Assembly (NCBI GenBank): GCA_965243345.1
Contig: CBDEUR010000003.1
Coordinates: 2,790,001-2,854,000, forward strand
Direction of reading: 5' to 3'
DNA: 64,000 nt
Source: Bin52 sp965243345
Lineage (GTDB): Bacteria > Pseudomonadota > Alphaproteobacteria > Thalassobaculales > Thalassobaculaceae
Below the pieces are notes generated by a model. The model ran no database searches, had not been told where the DNA came from, and saw nothing but the letters and a program-made list of their open reading frames with translations. This document shows, piece by piece, positions 25,121 to 32,963 of the stretch; positions within the stretch are counted from its first letter, which is position 1; each line of letters opens with the position of its first letter. The position numbers and the translations under genes are program-made.

Positions 25121-25878
25121 GGCCGGTCCTTCCCCCACAGGCGTTCGAGATGCCGGCGCGCGACATCCCGGCCGACGGCGCCCTCGTCCGCGATTGCCTC
25201 AAGCGCCGCGATCAGGCCGATGTTTCCGGCGATGCGGTCATGCGGCGGCGCGGGATCGTCGGCACAGCCGCGGCTCCGGCAGGGCGGCACGCCACCCGGC
25301 ACCACGACCACGGCGGGCACCCGTTCGATGCCGAACAGCCGGAACAGGCGCGGGTCGATGGCCACCCCGGCCTCCGCCCCGCCGAGGCGCTCGCCGATCC
25401 GCTTCGCCGTCGCGGGCAACCCGCCTTCGCCGACGCCGCGCAGCACCAGCGGCGGACCAGCGTGTTCCGCTGCGCCGAGCCGGGCCGCGTCGCGCGCCCA
25501 CTGCCTCCAGCTCTCACGCGGCACCGACAGGCTGGTGAAGATCAGGACTTCCGCCGTGCCGGAACGCGGTCCGGCGAATTCGCCGGCATGGCGTTCGGCC
25601 GGAAGGGGCGCGGGTTCTCCGGGTCGGCCCGGGACGGTCTGCCGCGCGGTTTCGCCGGCCCGTTCCAGCGCGCGGTCGAGGATCGAGCGCGTCCAGGCGC
25701 CGAGCGACTCGCCGTCGTCGCCGCCCGCCTTGCCGAGAATTTCCTCGACCAGGCGAGCAGCGTCAGTATCGGGATTTGCCGTACCCGCCTCGTCCGCCCG
25801 CACCGTTCCGGACCAGCCCGTCACCAGCAGCAGGACGGACAGGAACAGGACTGTCGGGGCTTGTCGGAAGCGGCGCAT
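25117..25878 (-). CDS. trbC: TrbC, pilus assembly protein, module 1
   Basis: A 253-residue periplasmic protein with a signal peptide (TVLFLSVLLLVTGWSGTVRAD). The conserved core reads AEVLIFTSLSVPRESWRQWA and GIERVPAVVVVPGG, a thioredoxin-like fold usual for F-type TrbC. I chose the ATG at 25878, preceded by AAGGA. An in-frame ATG at 25926 overlapping the traU stop would add MKPLKHNDYFQSKDSP; part of this extension (LKHN) is conserved in module 2, so the longer form cannot be excluded. Confidence 0.88.
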   Translation of the reverse strand: MRRFRQAPTVLFLSVLLLVTGWSGTVRADEAGTANPDTDAARLVEEILGKAGGDDGESLGAWTRSILDRALERAGETARQTVPGRPGEPAPLPAERHAGEFAGPRSGTAEVLIFTSLSVPRESWRQWARDAARLGAAEHAGPPLVLRGVGEGGLPATAKRIGERLGGAEAGVAIDPRLFRLFGIERVPAVVVVPGGVPPCRSRGCADDPAPPHDRIAGNIGLIAALEAIADEGAVGRDVARRHLERLWGKDRP

Positions 25879-25922
25879 CGGGCTATCCTTGGATTGGAAA
25901 TAATCGTTGTGTTTCAATGGTT
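25879..25922 (-). other. traU-trbC gap with a conserved 13-mer, module 1
   Basis: One of the few non-overlapping junctions in the operon. It contains TTGAAACACAACG (25917-25905 on the minus strand), identical in module 2. The conservation could reflect an internal regulatory site or an N-terminal extension of trbC (frame ...LKHN...). Confidence 0.45.
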
Positions 25923-26924
25923 TCATAAGAGGCAACAGTTCCGCTTTTTCCACAGCAGGTAGCCGAAGTTCTCTCCGGCCACCGGTAGCTCGCGGAGCGT
26001 TTCCCAGAGCACCGAGGAGCGCCCGGTCGGGTTGCAGCCGGTGAACGGATCGACGGCCGGCACCGGCTGGGTCATCTGCCAGCGGTACTGCGATTTCCGC
26101 ATGATCGGCATCGGGTAGCGCCCGCAGAGCGCGCCCGAGCCCATCGTCCCCCAGGCGAGCCCGGCGCGGTGCAGCCGGTAGAGCAGGCGCTGGGACGCGA
26201 GCAGCGAGGCCTGAACGCCGCCGACATGCGCCGCGACGTTGCCGGTCAGCGGATACATCCCGCCCTGGCAGCCGGCGCACCAGAACAGCGGATCGAGCGG
26301 CAGCCCCGCCGAGGCCGCCGCGCAGTCGGCGGCGCAGGCCGCCTGGGCCGGCAGGTTGGCGAACAGCGCCGCCTCGGGGTTGAGCAGGAAGGTGAGCTCG
26401 TCGTCGAGCCAGGCCGGGTCAAGCTCCGAGGCCCAGGCGATGTCGAGCCCGCCGCCCTCGAGGCAGCCGAGGTCGAGCAGCACGCCGATCCAGGAGAGCA
26501 GCGGATACATGTAGTAGTGGGCGTGCCAGACCGAGCCCTTGGCGCCGTCGCCGCCCGCGGCCCCGGTGCGCCCGCGCCCGGCCGGCAGGCCGGGGTCGAT
26601 GGTGAGGCCGCCGAGGTTGGGGAAGCACCAGGGCGCCCGCGTCGCGTCGACCAGCCGCGCCGGCTCCCACACCCCGAGCGAGAGGCCGATGCGCGGGATC
26701 GGCGAGCCGCAGAGGCAGATCGGCGAGGACGGGTTCGGCGTGTCCAGCACCCCCGAGACGCTGCCGATGGTTATCGGCCCGATCGAGATCGGGAACAGGC
26801 ATTCCCAGCAGACGTCCGAGATCGGGTTGACGAACCGCCCGGTGCATGACTGCGCCGAGGCCGCACCGGACCAGAGGACGGCCAGCAGCGCGAGCGCGGC
26901 CGGAAGGGCGAGGCGGCGGATCAT
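25923..26924 (-). CDS. traU: TraU, mating-pair protein, module 1
   Basis: A 333-residue periplasmic Cys-rich protein needed for DNA transfer in F-type systems. A signal peptide (LPAALALLAVLWSGAASAQS) leads into CTGRFVNPISDVCWECLFPI, the signature start of mature TraU. Further conserved stretches are PNPSSPICLCGSPIPRIG and WCFPNLGG. The C-terminus ends KKRNCCLL. Its ATG overlaps the ssb stop. The length equals module 2 exactly. Confidence 0.93.
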   Translation of the reverse strand: MIRRLALPAALALLAVLWSGAASAQSCTGRFVNPISDVCWECLFPISIGPITIGSVSGVLDTPNPSSPICLCGSPIPRIGLSLGVWEPARLVDATRAPWCFPNLGGLTIDPGLPAGRGRTGAAGGDGAKGSVWHAHYYMYPLLSWIGVLLDLGCLEGGGLDIAWASELDPAWLDDELTFLLNPEAALFANLPAQAACAADCAAASAGLPLDPLFWCAGCQGGMYPLTGNVAAHVGGVQASLLASQRLLYRLHRAGLAWGTMGSGALCGRYPMPIMRKSQYRWQMTQPVPAVDPFTGCNPTGRSSVLWETLRELPVAGENFGYLLWKKRNCCLL

Positions 26925-27319
26925 TCCGCTTCTGCCGGTGCGGAGGCGCCGGCATCGGGCGTGTCTCCCGGCGCGCGGCGGCCGCCGAGGATGTTGACCA
27001 TGCCCTGCCATCCCGAGACGACGATCTCGGTCACCGTCCGGTCGTTGCCTTCCCTGTCGGTGAAGCCGCGCGTCGCGATCCGGCCCTCGACCATCACCCG
27101 GTCGCCCTTCTTCAGCATCTTTTCGACCGCCGCGACCGTGGCGCCGTAGACCACGACGCGGTGCCATTCCGTCGCCTCTGCCGGGCGTCCGTCCCCGTCC
27201 GTCCACTTCTCGGTGGTGGCGAGCGTGAACACCGCCGCCTTGCCGCCGTTCTTCAGGTCGCGCATTTCCGGATCGCGCCCGGCATGGCCGACCAGGGTGG
27301 CCCGGTTCATGTTCAGCAT
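26921..27319 (-). CDS. ssb: Single-stranded DNA-binding protein inside the tra operon, module 1
   Basis: A 132-residue SSB: NRATLVGHAGRDPEM, FTLATTEKW, EWHRVVVYG and KKGDRVMVEGRI are standard SSB OB-fold motifs. The C-terminus (ASAPAEAE) lacks the usual DDDIPF tip that binds partner proteins. A GAGGAGG site precedes the ATG at 27319. Placed between traW and traU, it is presumably made with the transfer machinery to coat incoming or outgoing single strands. Plasmid SSBs are normally coded in leading regions, so this position is uncommon. Confidence 0.92.
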   Translation of the reverse strand: MLNMNRATLVGHAGRDPEMRDLKNGGKAAVFTLATTEKWTDGDGRPAEATEWHRVVVYGATVAAVEKMLKKGDRVMVEGRIATRGFTDREGNDRTVTEIVVSGWQGMVNILGGRRAPGDTPDAGASAPAEAE

Positions 27320-27322
27320 CGT

Positions 27323-27994
27323 TCAGTCCTCCTCTCGGGTGCTCTCCCGGTCTTCGACCGGAATCTCCGTAATGCGCAGCCGCGAGCCCGCCTGTTCGAC
27401 CAGGCTCGGTGTGAAGCGGAGACCGAAGCGCGCCGCGAGGCGTCCGCCCTGGTCGAAGAAGAAGGGCCGGCGGTGCCGCCGCATCAGGTCCAGCGGCCGT
27501 CCGGCGAGCAGCACGATCTTCGCGGGACGGTCATGCGCCAGCGCCCAGGCGATTTCCGCCTCGCGCCTGCCGTCTATGAACAGCAGGTCGCGGGCGAGCG
27601 TCGCGTGCTCCAGCGGGTTCACCCGCATGCCGGCGGCGGCGATCAGCACCCCGTCGGCAGTGCGGATGTCGCGTGCGACCGTGACGGCGGGGTCGAACGG
27701 GCGGCTGCGTTCTTCCCTCGCCGGCGCGATGCCGGGCGCCGGGTCCGGTTCCTCCAGCTTCCGGCGCGCATTGGCGCGGGCCTCTTGTTCAAGCCGGGCC
27801 AGCTCGCCGGAACCTTCCATCTCGACGAGCCGCGCCTCGATCTGCGCCAGCAGGTCCGGCTCGGCGACCGGCCAGGTCGCGCCGCGCACCCCCAGGTCCT
27901 TCGCCGATGCCGGCGCGGCCAGCACGAGCGCGAGCGCCATGAACGGCGCCGCGAAGGGCCGGAAGGCGGCAGGACGGACGGCAAAACGTGTCAT
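27323..27994 (-). CDS. traW: TraW, pilus assembly protein, module 1
   Basis: A 223-residue periplasmic protein. A signal peptide (FMALALVLAAPASA) leads into KDLGVRGATWPVAEPDLL, the usual TraW mature start. Conserved LLFIDGRREAEIAWAL and PAKIVLLAGRPLDLMRRH follow. TraW works with TrbC and TraU in F-pilus assembly. It overlaps the upstream peptidase gene by four bases and ends three bases before the ssb ATG, so ssb translation is probably reinitiated from it. Confidence 0.92.
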   Translation of the reverse strand: MTRFAVRPAAFRPFAAPFMALALVLAAPASAKDLGVRGATWPVAEPDLLAQIEARLVEMEGSGELARLEQEARANARRKLEEPDPAPGIAPAREERSRPFDPAVTVARDIRTADGVLIAAAGMRVNPLEHATLARDLLFIDGRREAEIAWALAHDRPAKIVLLAGRPLDLMRRHRRPFFFDQGGRLAARFGLRFTPSLVEQAGSRLRITEIPVEDRESTREED

Positions 27995-28623
27995 GGCCCG
28001 TCTCCCGCAACCGGAGGCGGTCCGCCCGCCGGATACGGCAGGACCGTCGCGCTACCGGCAGCCGGGCCGGAGTCCTCCGGCCCGACCAGCGGCCCGTCGA
28101 GACCGAGCCAGGGAATGTCCGGCATGGCGACGGCGCGGCCCAGGATGCGCGCACGCGGCACCAGCCCGATCTCGGCGTAGCGGCTGTCGTGGCTGTCGAT
28201 GTGGTCGCCGTGCAGGTAGAAGTGACCCGGCGGGACGGTCCCGGGCGCGATCGCCGCGAGCGGCCGCCCGTCGAGCGCATGCGTCTTGGCCAGCCCGACC
28301 GGCTCACCGTCCAGCCAGACCGTTCCGTCTTCCCCGACCGCGACCGCCATGCCCGGCACGCCGCGCACCGTCTTCAGGTAGGGAACCCGGGAACCGACCG
28401 CCTCGGGCGGCTCGAACAGCACCCGGTCGCCGATCGCCGGGTCCTCGCCGAACAGCGGGAAGGCGGCGTAGCCCCAGGCCCCGTCCGACCAGCTCGCATT
28501 GACATGGACGTGCGAGATTGCGGCGAGCCAGAGCGCCGCCAGCAGCGCCATGACCGCCAGGCCGATCCGGCCCCGGCGCGAACGGCCGGTCTTCCGCGCG
28601 AGTTGCAGCCCCTGCGCGCTCAT
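27991..28623 (-). CDS. S26-family signal peptidase (conjugative TraF/TrhF type), module 1
   Basis: A 210-residue protein with one N-terminal membrane segment (IGLAVMALLAALWLAAI). The likely catalytic Ser lies in HVNASWSDGAWGYAAFPL and the Lys in PYLKTVRGVPGM. HIDSHDSRYAEIGLV matches the conserved C-terminal box of the S26 family. It probably processes the pilin or another exported Tra protein. The last ~25 residues, Gly/Pro-rich, differ from module 2. I leave the symbol blank because traF already names the thioredoxin-like protein. Confidence 0.88.
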   Translation of the reverse strand: MSAQGLQLARKTGRSRRGRIGLAVMALLAALWLAAISHVHVNASWSDGAWGYAAFPLFGEDPAIGDRVLFEPPEAVGSRVPYLKTVRGVPGMAVAVGEDGTVWLDGEPVGLAKTHALDGRPLAAIAPGTVPPGHFYLHGDHIDSHDSRYAEIGLVPRARILGRAVAMPDIPWLGLDGPLVGPEDSGPAAGSATVLPYPAGGPPPVAGDGP

Positions 28624-29006
28624 CGCTCCGCTCCCCGGTGGCTGAGGATCGCCGCGAGCGCCGCCTCGACCCGGGCCGTCGCGTCGGGCGCGCCGGCGGC
28701 CACCGCGCGCGCCGGCAGCAGCACCAGGCGATGGCGTGCCGCAACCCGGTCGAGCGCCGCTTCCAGCGCCTCGCCCCAGGCGCGCACGTCCTCCGCGCTC
28801 CTGCCTTCGCTTGCGGCCCGCGTCGTATACGCCGCCGTGATCTCGGCAAGCCGCACGCCGGCGATGCGCGGCGGTTCCTCCACTCCGTATCGGAGCGTCG
28901 CCGCCGCGACCGCAGCCGCAATCGCGCCCGACAGCAGCACCGCCGACACCATCACCGGCCAGCTCCCTGCCCCGGACAACGATCCGGGGGACCCGCGCCG
29001 GTCCAT
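28620..29006 (-). CDS. trbI: TrbI-like pilus assembly protein, module 1
   Basis: A 128-residue inner-membrane protein. One transmembrane segment (MVSAVLLSGAIAAAVAAATL) is followed by a periplasmic part with RIAGVRLAEITAAYTTRAA and a VLLPARAVAAGAPD helix. F TrbI influences pilus extension and retraction. The ATG at 29006 is one base after the HD-like gene's stop. Its N-terminal tail includes an in-frame palindromic repeat (GSPGSLSGAG) that copy 2 lacks. Confidence 0.85.
   Translation of the reverse strand: MDRRGSPGSLSGAGSWPVMVSAVLLSGAIAAAVAAATLRYGVEEPPRIAGVRLAEITAAYTTRAASEGRSAEDVRAWGEALEAALDRVAARHRLVLLPARAVAAGAPDATARVEAALAAILSHRGAER
28970..28989. repeat. Palindromic repeat in the trbI N-terminal tail (module 1)
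   Basis: CCCCGGACAACGATCCGGGG; in trbI it encodes PGSLSGAG. The aligned part of the module 2 gene reads EGRSDPV and has no palindrome. Confidence 0.85.
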
Positions 29007-29007
29007 G

Positions 29008-29688
29008 TCAGCCTTCGCCCGCAACTTGCCCCGGACCCGTTCCGGGGTCCGACCCGTCCGGTCGGGCAGCCGCCACGATGCGCCGCTGGCGCTCCTCTTC
29101 CGGCCCGGCGAGAGCACGGAATCTGGCGAGCCAGGCGGTGGCGGCCTTGTCGGGCGGGATCGAGCGGATGCGCCGCTTCAGCGGCGGGAACGCGACGCCG
29201 GCGCCCGCGGGACCGTCATCCATGATGTCCCGGCGCTCGGCCGCGGCCGCCATCCGCGTGACGAAACGGAGCAGTTTCGCATGCTCTTCCTCCAGCACGG
29301 CATCGAGGCCCGCGGCCTCGCGCACCGCGGTCTCGATCCCGGTGGCGAGCTTTCCGGCGCGTTCCACCGCGCGCTGCGAGTCCGGCAGCCATCCCCGGAG
29401 CCAGGCCGACGGAGCACTGGCGATCAGCGCGTGTAGCGCCAGCGTCCGGCGGTCCTCGTCCCCGAGCCCGTCGAGCGCCTCGATCTCCTCCGATACGATC
29501 ACCGCATGGGCCGCGACCGAGTGGTACTGCCGGCAGCAGCCGCCCCGGCGGCAGGTGTTGGCCAGCACATGGGCCAACGCCTCGAAGTCGATATCGGCGG
29601 CGGTGACGTTCTCGGCATCGCCCGGCCAGGTGAGCGGCCGGGCGCCTGCCCCGGACATCGATCCGGGGGCAGTGGAATTCCGGGTCAT
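29008..29688 (-). CDS. HD-fold (YfbR-like) protein with altered catalytic motif, module 1
   Basis: A 226-residue protein. CRQYHSVAAHAVIVSEEIEAL resembles the His-containing helix (HSVAxHS) of YfbR/HD-type nucleotide phosphohydrolases. The expected LLHDAxEAY motif reads LALHALIASAPSAWLRG, so the HD aspartate is replaced; the same change is in module 2. KRRIRSIPPDKAATAWLARF is a conserved C-terminal segment. It may therefore bind rather than hydrolyse nucleotides. Such a gene between traC and trbI is not part of the F plasmid set. Its ATG overlaps the traC stop (ATGA). Confidence 0.75.
   Translation of the reverse strand: MTRNSTAPGSMSGAGARPLTWPGDAENVTAADIDFEALAHVLANTCRRGGCCRQYHSVAAHAVIVSEEIEALDGLGDEDRRTLALHALIASAPSAWLRGWLPDSQRAVERAGKLATGIETAVREAAGLDAVLEEEHAKLLRFVTRMAAAAERRDIMDDGPAGAGVAFPPLKRRIRSIPPDKAATAWLARFRALAGPEEERQRRIVAAARPDGSDPGTGPGQVAGEG
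29029..29047. repeat. Palindromic repeat at the C-terminus of the HD-like gene (module 1)
   Basis: CCCCGGACCCGTTCCGGGG, encoding DPGTGPGQ close to the stop codon. It is a slightly degenerate, 19-bp core. Module 2 has no palindrome at its C-terminus. Confidence 0.75.
29649..29668. repeat. Palindromic repeat at the N-terminus of the HD-like gene (module 1)
   Basis: CCCCGGACATCGATCCGGGG, encoding APGSMSGAG right after MTRNST. Module 2 reads MTRKATDGGWRPL here, without it. With the preceding repeat, one gene carries a copy near each end. Confidence 0.85.
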
Positions 29689-32255
29689 GCGGTTTCTCCA
29701 GTTTCGGATGGTTCGGAATGGCCGGTAGCGGCCCCGGCGAGGGGAGCGTCCCCTGCGAAACGGGCGCCGTCCGCGAGCCGGTCGATGGCCTCGACCGTGG
29801 TGAGCCCTTCGGCCTTGAGCCGCTCGACCGCCGCGAACGCCGGCCCGCGCGACGAGAACAGCGCCACGGACCATGCGTCGAGCACGAGGCGAGCCACGCG
29901 CCAGCCGTCGGGCCCGTGCAGCACTAGCTCGGCATAGCGCCCGTCCGCCGTGGTGAGGGACTTCAGCGCGCGTTCCATGCCCGGATCGCAGTGGATGCGC
30001 TTCTCGGATTTCAGCAGCTCGACCGACTCGTCCTTCTGGGCGAGGAAGATCGTCCAGTCGGAGTTCTCCCAGGCCGCCCGCGCCGCCGGGTTGGCGTAGT
30101 AGTCGTTGACGCTCTGCGTGCCCGTGACGAGCGCGCCGCGGTACTTTCTGGCCCTGCGCGCGGCGCCTTCGAGGAACGCCTTCGAGTCCTCGCCCGAGAG
30201 CAGGTCCCAGGCCTCGTCGATGACGATCGCCTTCGCCCGCGTGCGCGGGCCGTGATACATGCGCTGGGTCGCGAGGAAGACCACCAGCATCAGCACGACG
30301 GCCTGGACGTCGCCCCGGCCCTTGAGCTCTGCCAGCTCGAACACCGTCAGCGCGTTCTCCAGGTCCGGCACGTTCGAGCCCGCGAACAGCCGCCCCATGG
30401 CCCCGCTCGGACACCAGGGTCCGAGGGAGGTCGCCATGTCTGCCGCGCGGCGGTCGTCGCGGGCTGCCAGGTTCTTCCGCACCGTGCCGAGATCGGCATC
30501 GTTGCCGGCCTCGTCCCAGGCCGCCGCGATGGCTTCGGCGATCAGCGCTGCCTCGATGTCGTCGATGGAACCGCGGCGGCGGGCCATCCGGCCGATCACG
30601 CCGGCCAGCATGGCGAAGCACTCCTCGCGGTAGTCGCCGTCATGCGCCGCCGTCCCGGCGTCGATCATGGCGAAGGGGTTGAGGCAGGCCGGGTCCTTGC
30701 CGAAGGCGATGAAGGCGCCGTCCAGCGCTTCCGCCGCGTGCTGGAACGACCGCCCGTCGTCGATCACCACGGCCTCGCCGCCGGCGCCGATCAGCCCGGT
30801 CACCAGCTCCTGCATCAGCACCGACTTGCCCGAGCCGGACTTGCCGGTGACGGCGACGTTGTAGTTGCCGGCGTCGTTGGCGAAGGGCGACCAGCAAGCC
30901 GGCTGGCCCCGGCGGCCGATCAGGAAGAGGGCGGGCGGGTTGTCCCGATTGGCGGGCTGGCCGCGCCACTCGCCGTGCAGCGGCGCGAGATTGACCGCAC
31001 TCGACGTCAGCAGGGTCTTCATCCGGCCCATTCGCTCGAGATCGGCGTCGAGCCCGCCGGCGGACGCCATCGGCAGGCAGGCGAGCCAGGAGGGGAGTTG
31101 CATGTAGCGCTCCGCGTTCACCCGCCAGCCCTGGCCGTGATAGATCGCGCGCACCGCCTGCTCGGCCTCGTCGAGCGCATCCAGCGGCGCGTAGACCGCG
31201 GCCATGTAGCAGGCGCGGACCAGCTTCTCGCCGTCCTTGATCCGGTCGGTCACGGTCTGCCAGTCGCGCGCCTTCTCGGGCAGGCCGGGGAGATACTTGG
31301 CAATGCCGGTGCCGGCCTGCTGCGTCGCGCGGGCGGACTTGAGGAACGCCTTCTCGCCCGCCGCCTCGTCGCCGGTCATGATCGTGAGGCAGGTCAGCAC
31401 CGGGCAGCCCGGCTGGAGGAAGTCGCGGTGGAAGTCGCCGATCAGCGCGTTGCCGCGCCAGCCCGGCCAGACCTCGGGGAAGGCGATCGCCGACAGCACG
31501 CGGACGGCGATGTCCTCCCCGTCCGGGTGATGGAAGGCGAGGCCGGTCGGATGGACCGTGAGCGCGCGGCCGGGCGTGATGCACTGCTCGTGCAGGGGAT
31601 CGCGCGGCGCCCAGCGCCGGGGCGGGCGCTCGGTGCCGCCGTCGCGGTATCCGTCGATGTCGGGACTGACCAACTCTGCCGCCAGCGACAGCAGCCCGTC
31701 CGGCTCCAGCCGCCGTGTCTGCGCTCCCGCGGATGCCAGCGTGCCCTCCAACGCCCGGCGGAAGGCGCCGAGCGCGGTTTCCGCCGAAGGACCGGGACCG
31801 CCTGCGAGACAGGCGGTCACCAACACCCGGTAGTCCGACAGCGTGAAGGGCGGTCCCCCGCCGTGCAGCCGCCGCCAGCCGCCGGGCGCCAGCAGGTCGC
31901 GGCGCCCTGCAACCATCCGGGCGAGCGTCCCCCCGGCCTCGCTGCGCGGCCCGGCCCAGGACCGTGACGCGGCCCCGAACCTTGGGCTCGCCCAGTGGAT
32001 GACCTGGACGGTGCAGCGCTCGGGCGCGGCGTCGGCCAGCGTGCCGGAGAGCGCGCCCAGGGTCTCGGCGTCGATCCCGGCGAACGGCGGCAGCTCCAGC
32101 ACGAAGCCCACCGACCCCGCATTGACGTAGAGCTCGCTCGACTCGTCGAAGGCGCGCCAGGGCAGCAGGGAATGGAGCGCGGCCGACGCCATCGGCGGCG
32201 TCCAGGGACCCGGCGCCTCGGGACCCTCGAAGAGTTCGAGGAGACGGCCGATCAC
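29685..32255 (-). CDS. traC: TraC, VirB4-like pilus assembly ATPase, module 1
   Basis: An 856-residue cytoplasmic ATPase that powers pilus assembly. The N-terminal TraC-type domain starts LLPWRAFDESSELYVN. The P-loop NTPase half has Walker A VTGKSGSGKSVLMQE (~residue 468) and Walker B AIVIDEAWDLLSGED (~676), and the further conserved GALVTGTQSVNDYY. The ATPase half is almost identical to module 2, whereas residues ~100-220 differ by insertions. It overlaps traV by four bases. Confidence 0.95.
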   Translation of the reverse strand: MIGRLLELFEGPEAPGPWTPPMASAALHSLLPWRAFDESSELYVNAGSVGFVLELPPFAGIDAETLGALSGTLADAAPERCTVQVIHWASPRFGAASRSWAGPRSEAGGTLARMVAGRRDLLAPGGWRRLHGGGPPFTLSDYRVLVTACLAGGPGPSAETALGAFRRALEGTLASAGAQTRRLEPDGLLSLAAELVSPDIDGYRDGGTERPPRRWAPRDPLHEQCITPGRALTVHPTGLAFHHPDGEDIAVRVLSAIAFPEVWPGWRGNALIGDFHRDFLQPGCPVLTCLTIMTGDEAAGEKAFLKSARATQQAGTGIAKYLPGLPEKARDWQTVTDRIKDGEKLVRACYMAAVYAPLDALDEAEQAVRAIYHGQGWRVNAERYMQLPSWLACLPMASAGGLDADLERMGRMKTLLTSSAVNLAPLHGEWRGQPANRDNPPALFLIGRRGQPACWSPFANDAGNYNVAVTGKSGSGKSVLMQELVTGLIGAGGEAVVIDDGRSFQHAAEALDGAFIAFGKDPACLNPFAMIDAGTAAHDGDYREECFAMLAGVIGRMARRRGSIDDIEAALIAEAIAAAWDEAGNDADLGTVRKNLAARDDRRAADMATSLGPWCPSGAMGRLFAGSNVPDLENALTVFELAELKGRGDVQAVVLMLVVFLATQRMYHGPRTRAKAIVIDEAWDLLSGEDSKAFLEGAARRARKYRGALVTGTQSVNDYYANPAARAAWENSDWTIFLAQKDESVELLKSEKRIHCDPGMERALKSLTTADGRYAELVLHGPDGWRVARLVLDAWSVALFSSRGPAFAAVERLKAEGLTTVEAIDRLADGARFAGDAPLAGAATGHSEPSETGETA

Positions 32256-32962
32256 TTCAGCCTCCAGCCGGCCGGCTCCAGCACCACGCGGATGTGCGAG
32301 GCCTCGCGGTAGACCCCGTCGGCATCGACGAAAGGCGCGATCCAGATACGCGCCACCACCTCGCCCGTCCTGAGATCGTCCGCTTGCGGACCGACCGCTG
32401 CCGAGGCCGGTTCGGCCGGAAGGACGGCGGCCTCCGGTCCCGCCGCTTCCGGAGCGGCCGAAATGGCCGCCGCGTCCGCCGCCCGGACCGGACTGGCGGG
32501 CAAGGCCCCGGTCGTCGTGGCAGTCGCCGGCCCCGATTGGCCGGAGACCGATCGCTCCTCAACGCCATCGTTGCCGCCGGCCCCGGCCTGCGGTTCCAGT
32601 CCGGGGCGGGCTCCCGAGCCGGGGTCGCCGAACAGCCGTGCGAGCCAGCCGAAGGGATCGAACCCTCCGCCGCAACCGGTCTCGCAAACCGTTTTGCTGC
32701 GCGTCTCCGGGGCGCTGCCGCGCACCTGCCAGAGCGGCTCCCCGAGCACCGTCCGGCCGCCCGCGTCCGGCACCGCCGGATCGGCTGCCGCGACGCTGTC
32801 GCACGAGCCGCCCTCGGCCAGCGGGCATTGCCAGCTGTCGCCGATATGGCCCGACGAGCAGCCGGCGAGCAGGAGGGCAACGAGCGCGGCGGCCGGAATC
32901 CCGGCTCGGGGGCCGGGACAGGTCGCCGCCCGGCGCGGTGCGTGTTTCGTGTCTTGCGTCAT
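32252..32962 (-). CDS. traV: TraV, outer-membrane lipoprotein, module 1
   Basis: A 236-residue lipoprotein that anchors the TraB-TraK core complex in the outer membrane. The lipobox LLLAGC sets the lipidated Cys near residue 35, followed by SSGHIGDSWQCPLAEGGSC. The conserved C-terminus reads LRTGEVVARIWIAPFVDADG. The middle is low-complexity and very different from module 2. The ATG at 32962 is one base after the traB stop. A variant palindrome lies in the signal peptide region (CPGPRAGIP). Confidence 0.9.
   Translation of the reverse strand: MTQDTKHAPRRAATCPGPRAGIPAAALVALLLAGCSSGHIGDSWQCPLAEGGSCDSVAAADPAVPDAGGRTVLGEPLWQVRGSAPETRSKTVCETGCGGGFDPFGWLARLFGDPGSGARPGLEPQAGAGGNDGVEERSVSGQSGPATATTTGALPASPVRAADAAAISAAPEAAGPEAAVLPAEPASAAVGPQADDLRTGEVVARIWIAPFVDADGVYREASHIRVVLEPAGWRLK
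32900..32922. repeat. Variant palindromic repeat in the traV signal region (module 1)
   Basis: CCCGGCTCGGGGGCCGGG followed by ACAGG. Module 2 keeps both halves of this variant but has a 24-bp unit of the main type inserted between them, so this is the empty-site state. Confidence 0.8.
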
Positions 32963-32963
32963 G

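Noticed and set aside
32581..32624. Another full copy of the 24-bp palindrome in module 1 traV
   Set aside because: CCGGGG and CCCCGG arms occur but are irregularly spaced. It could be a degenerate composite, so I did not count it.
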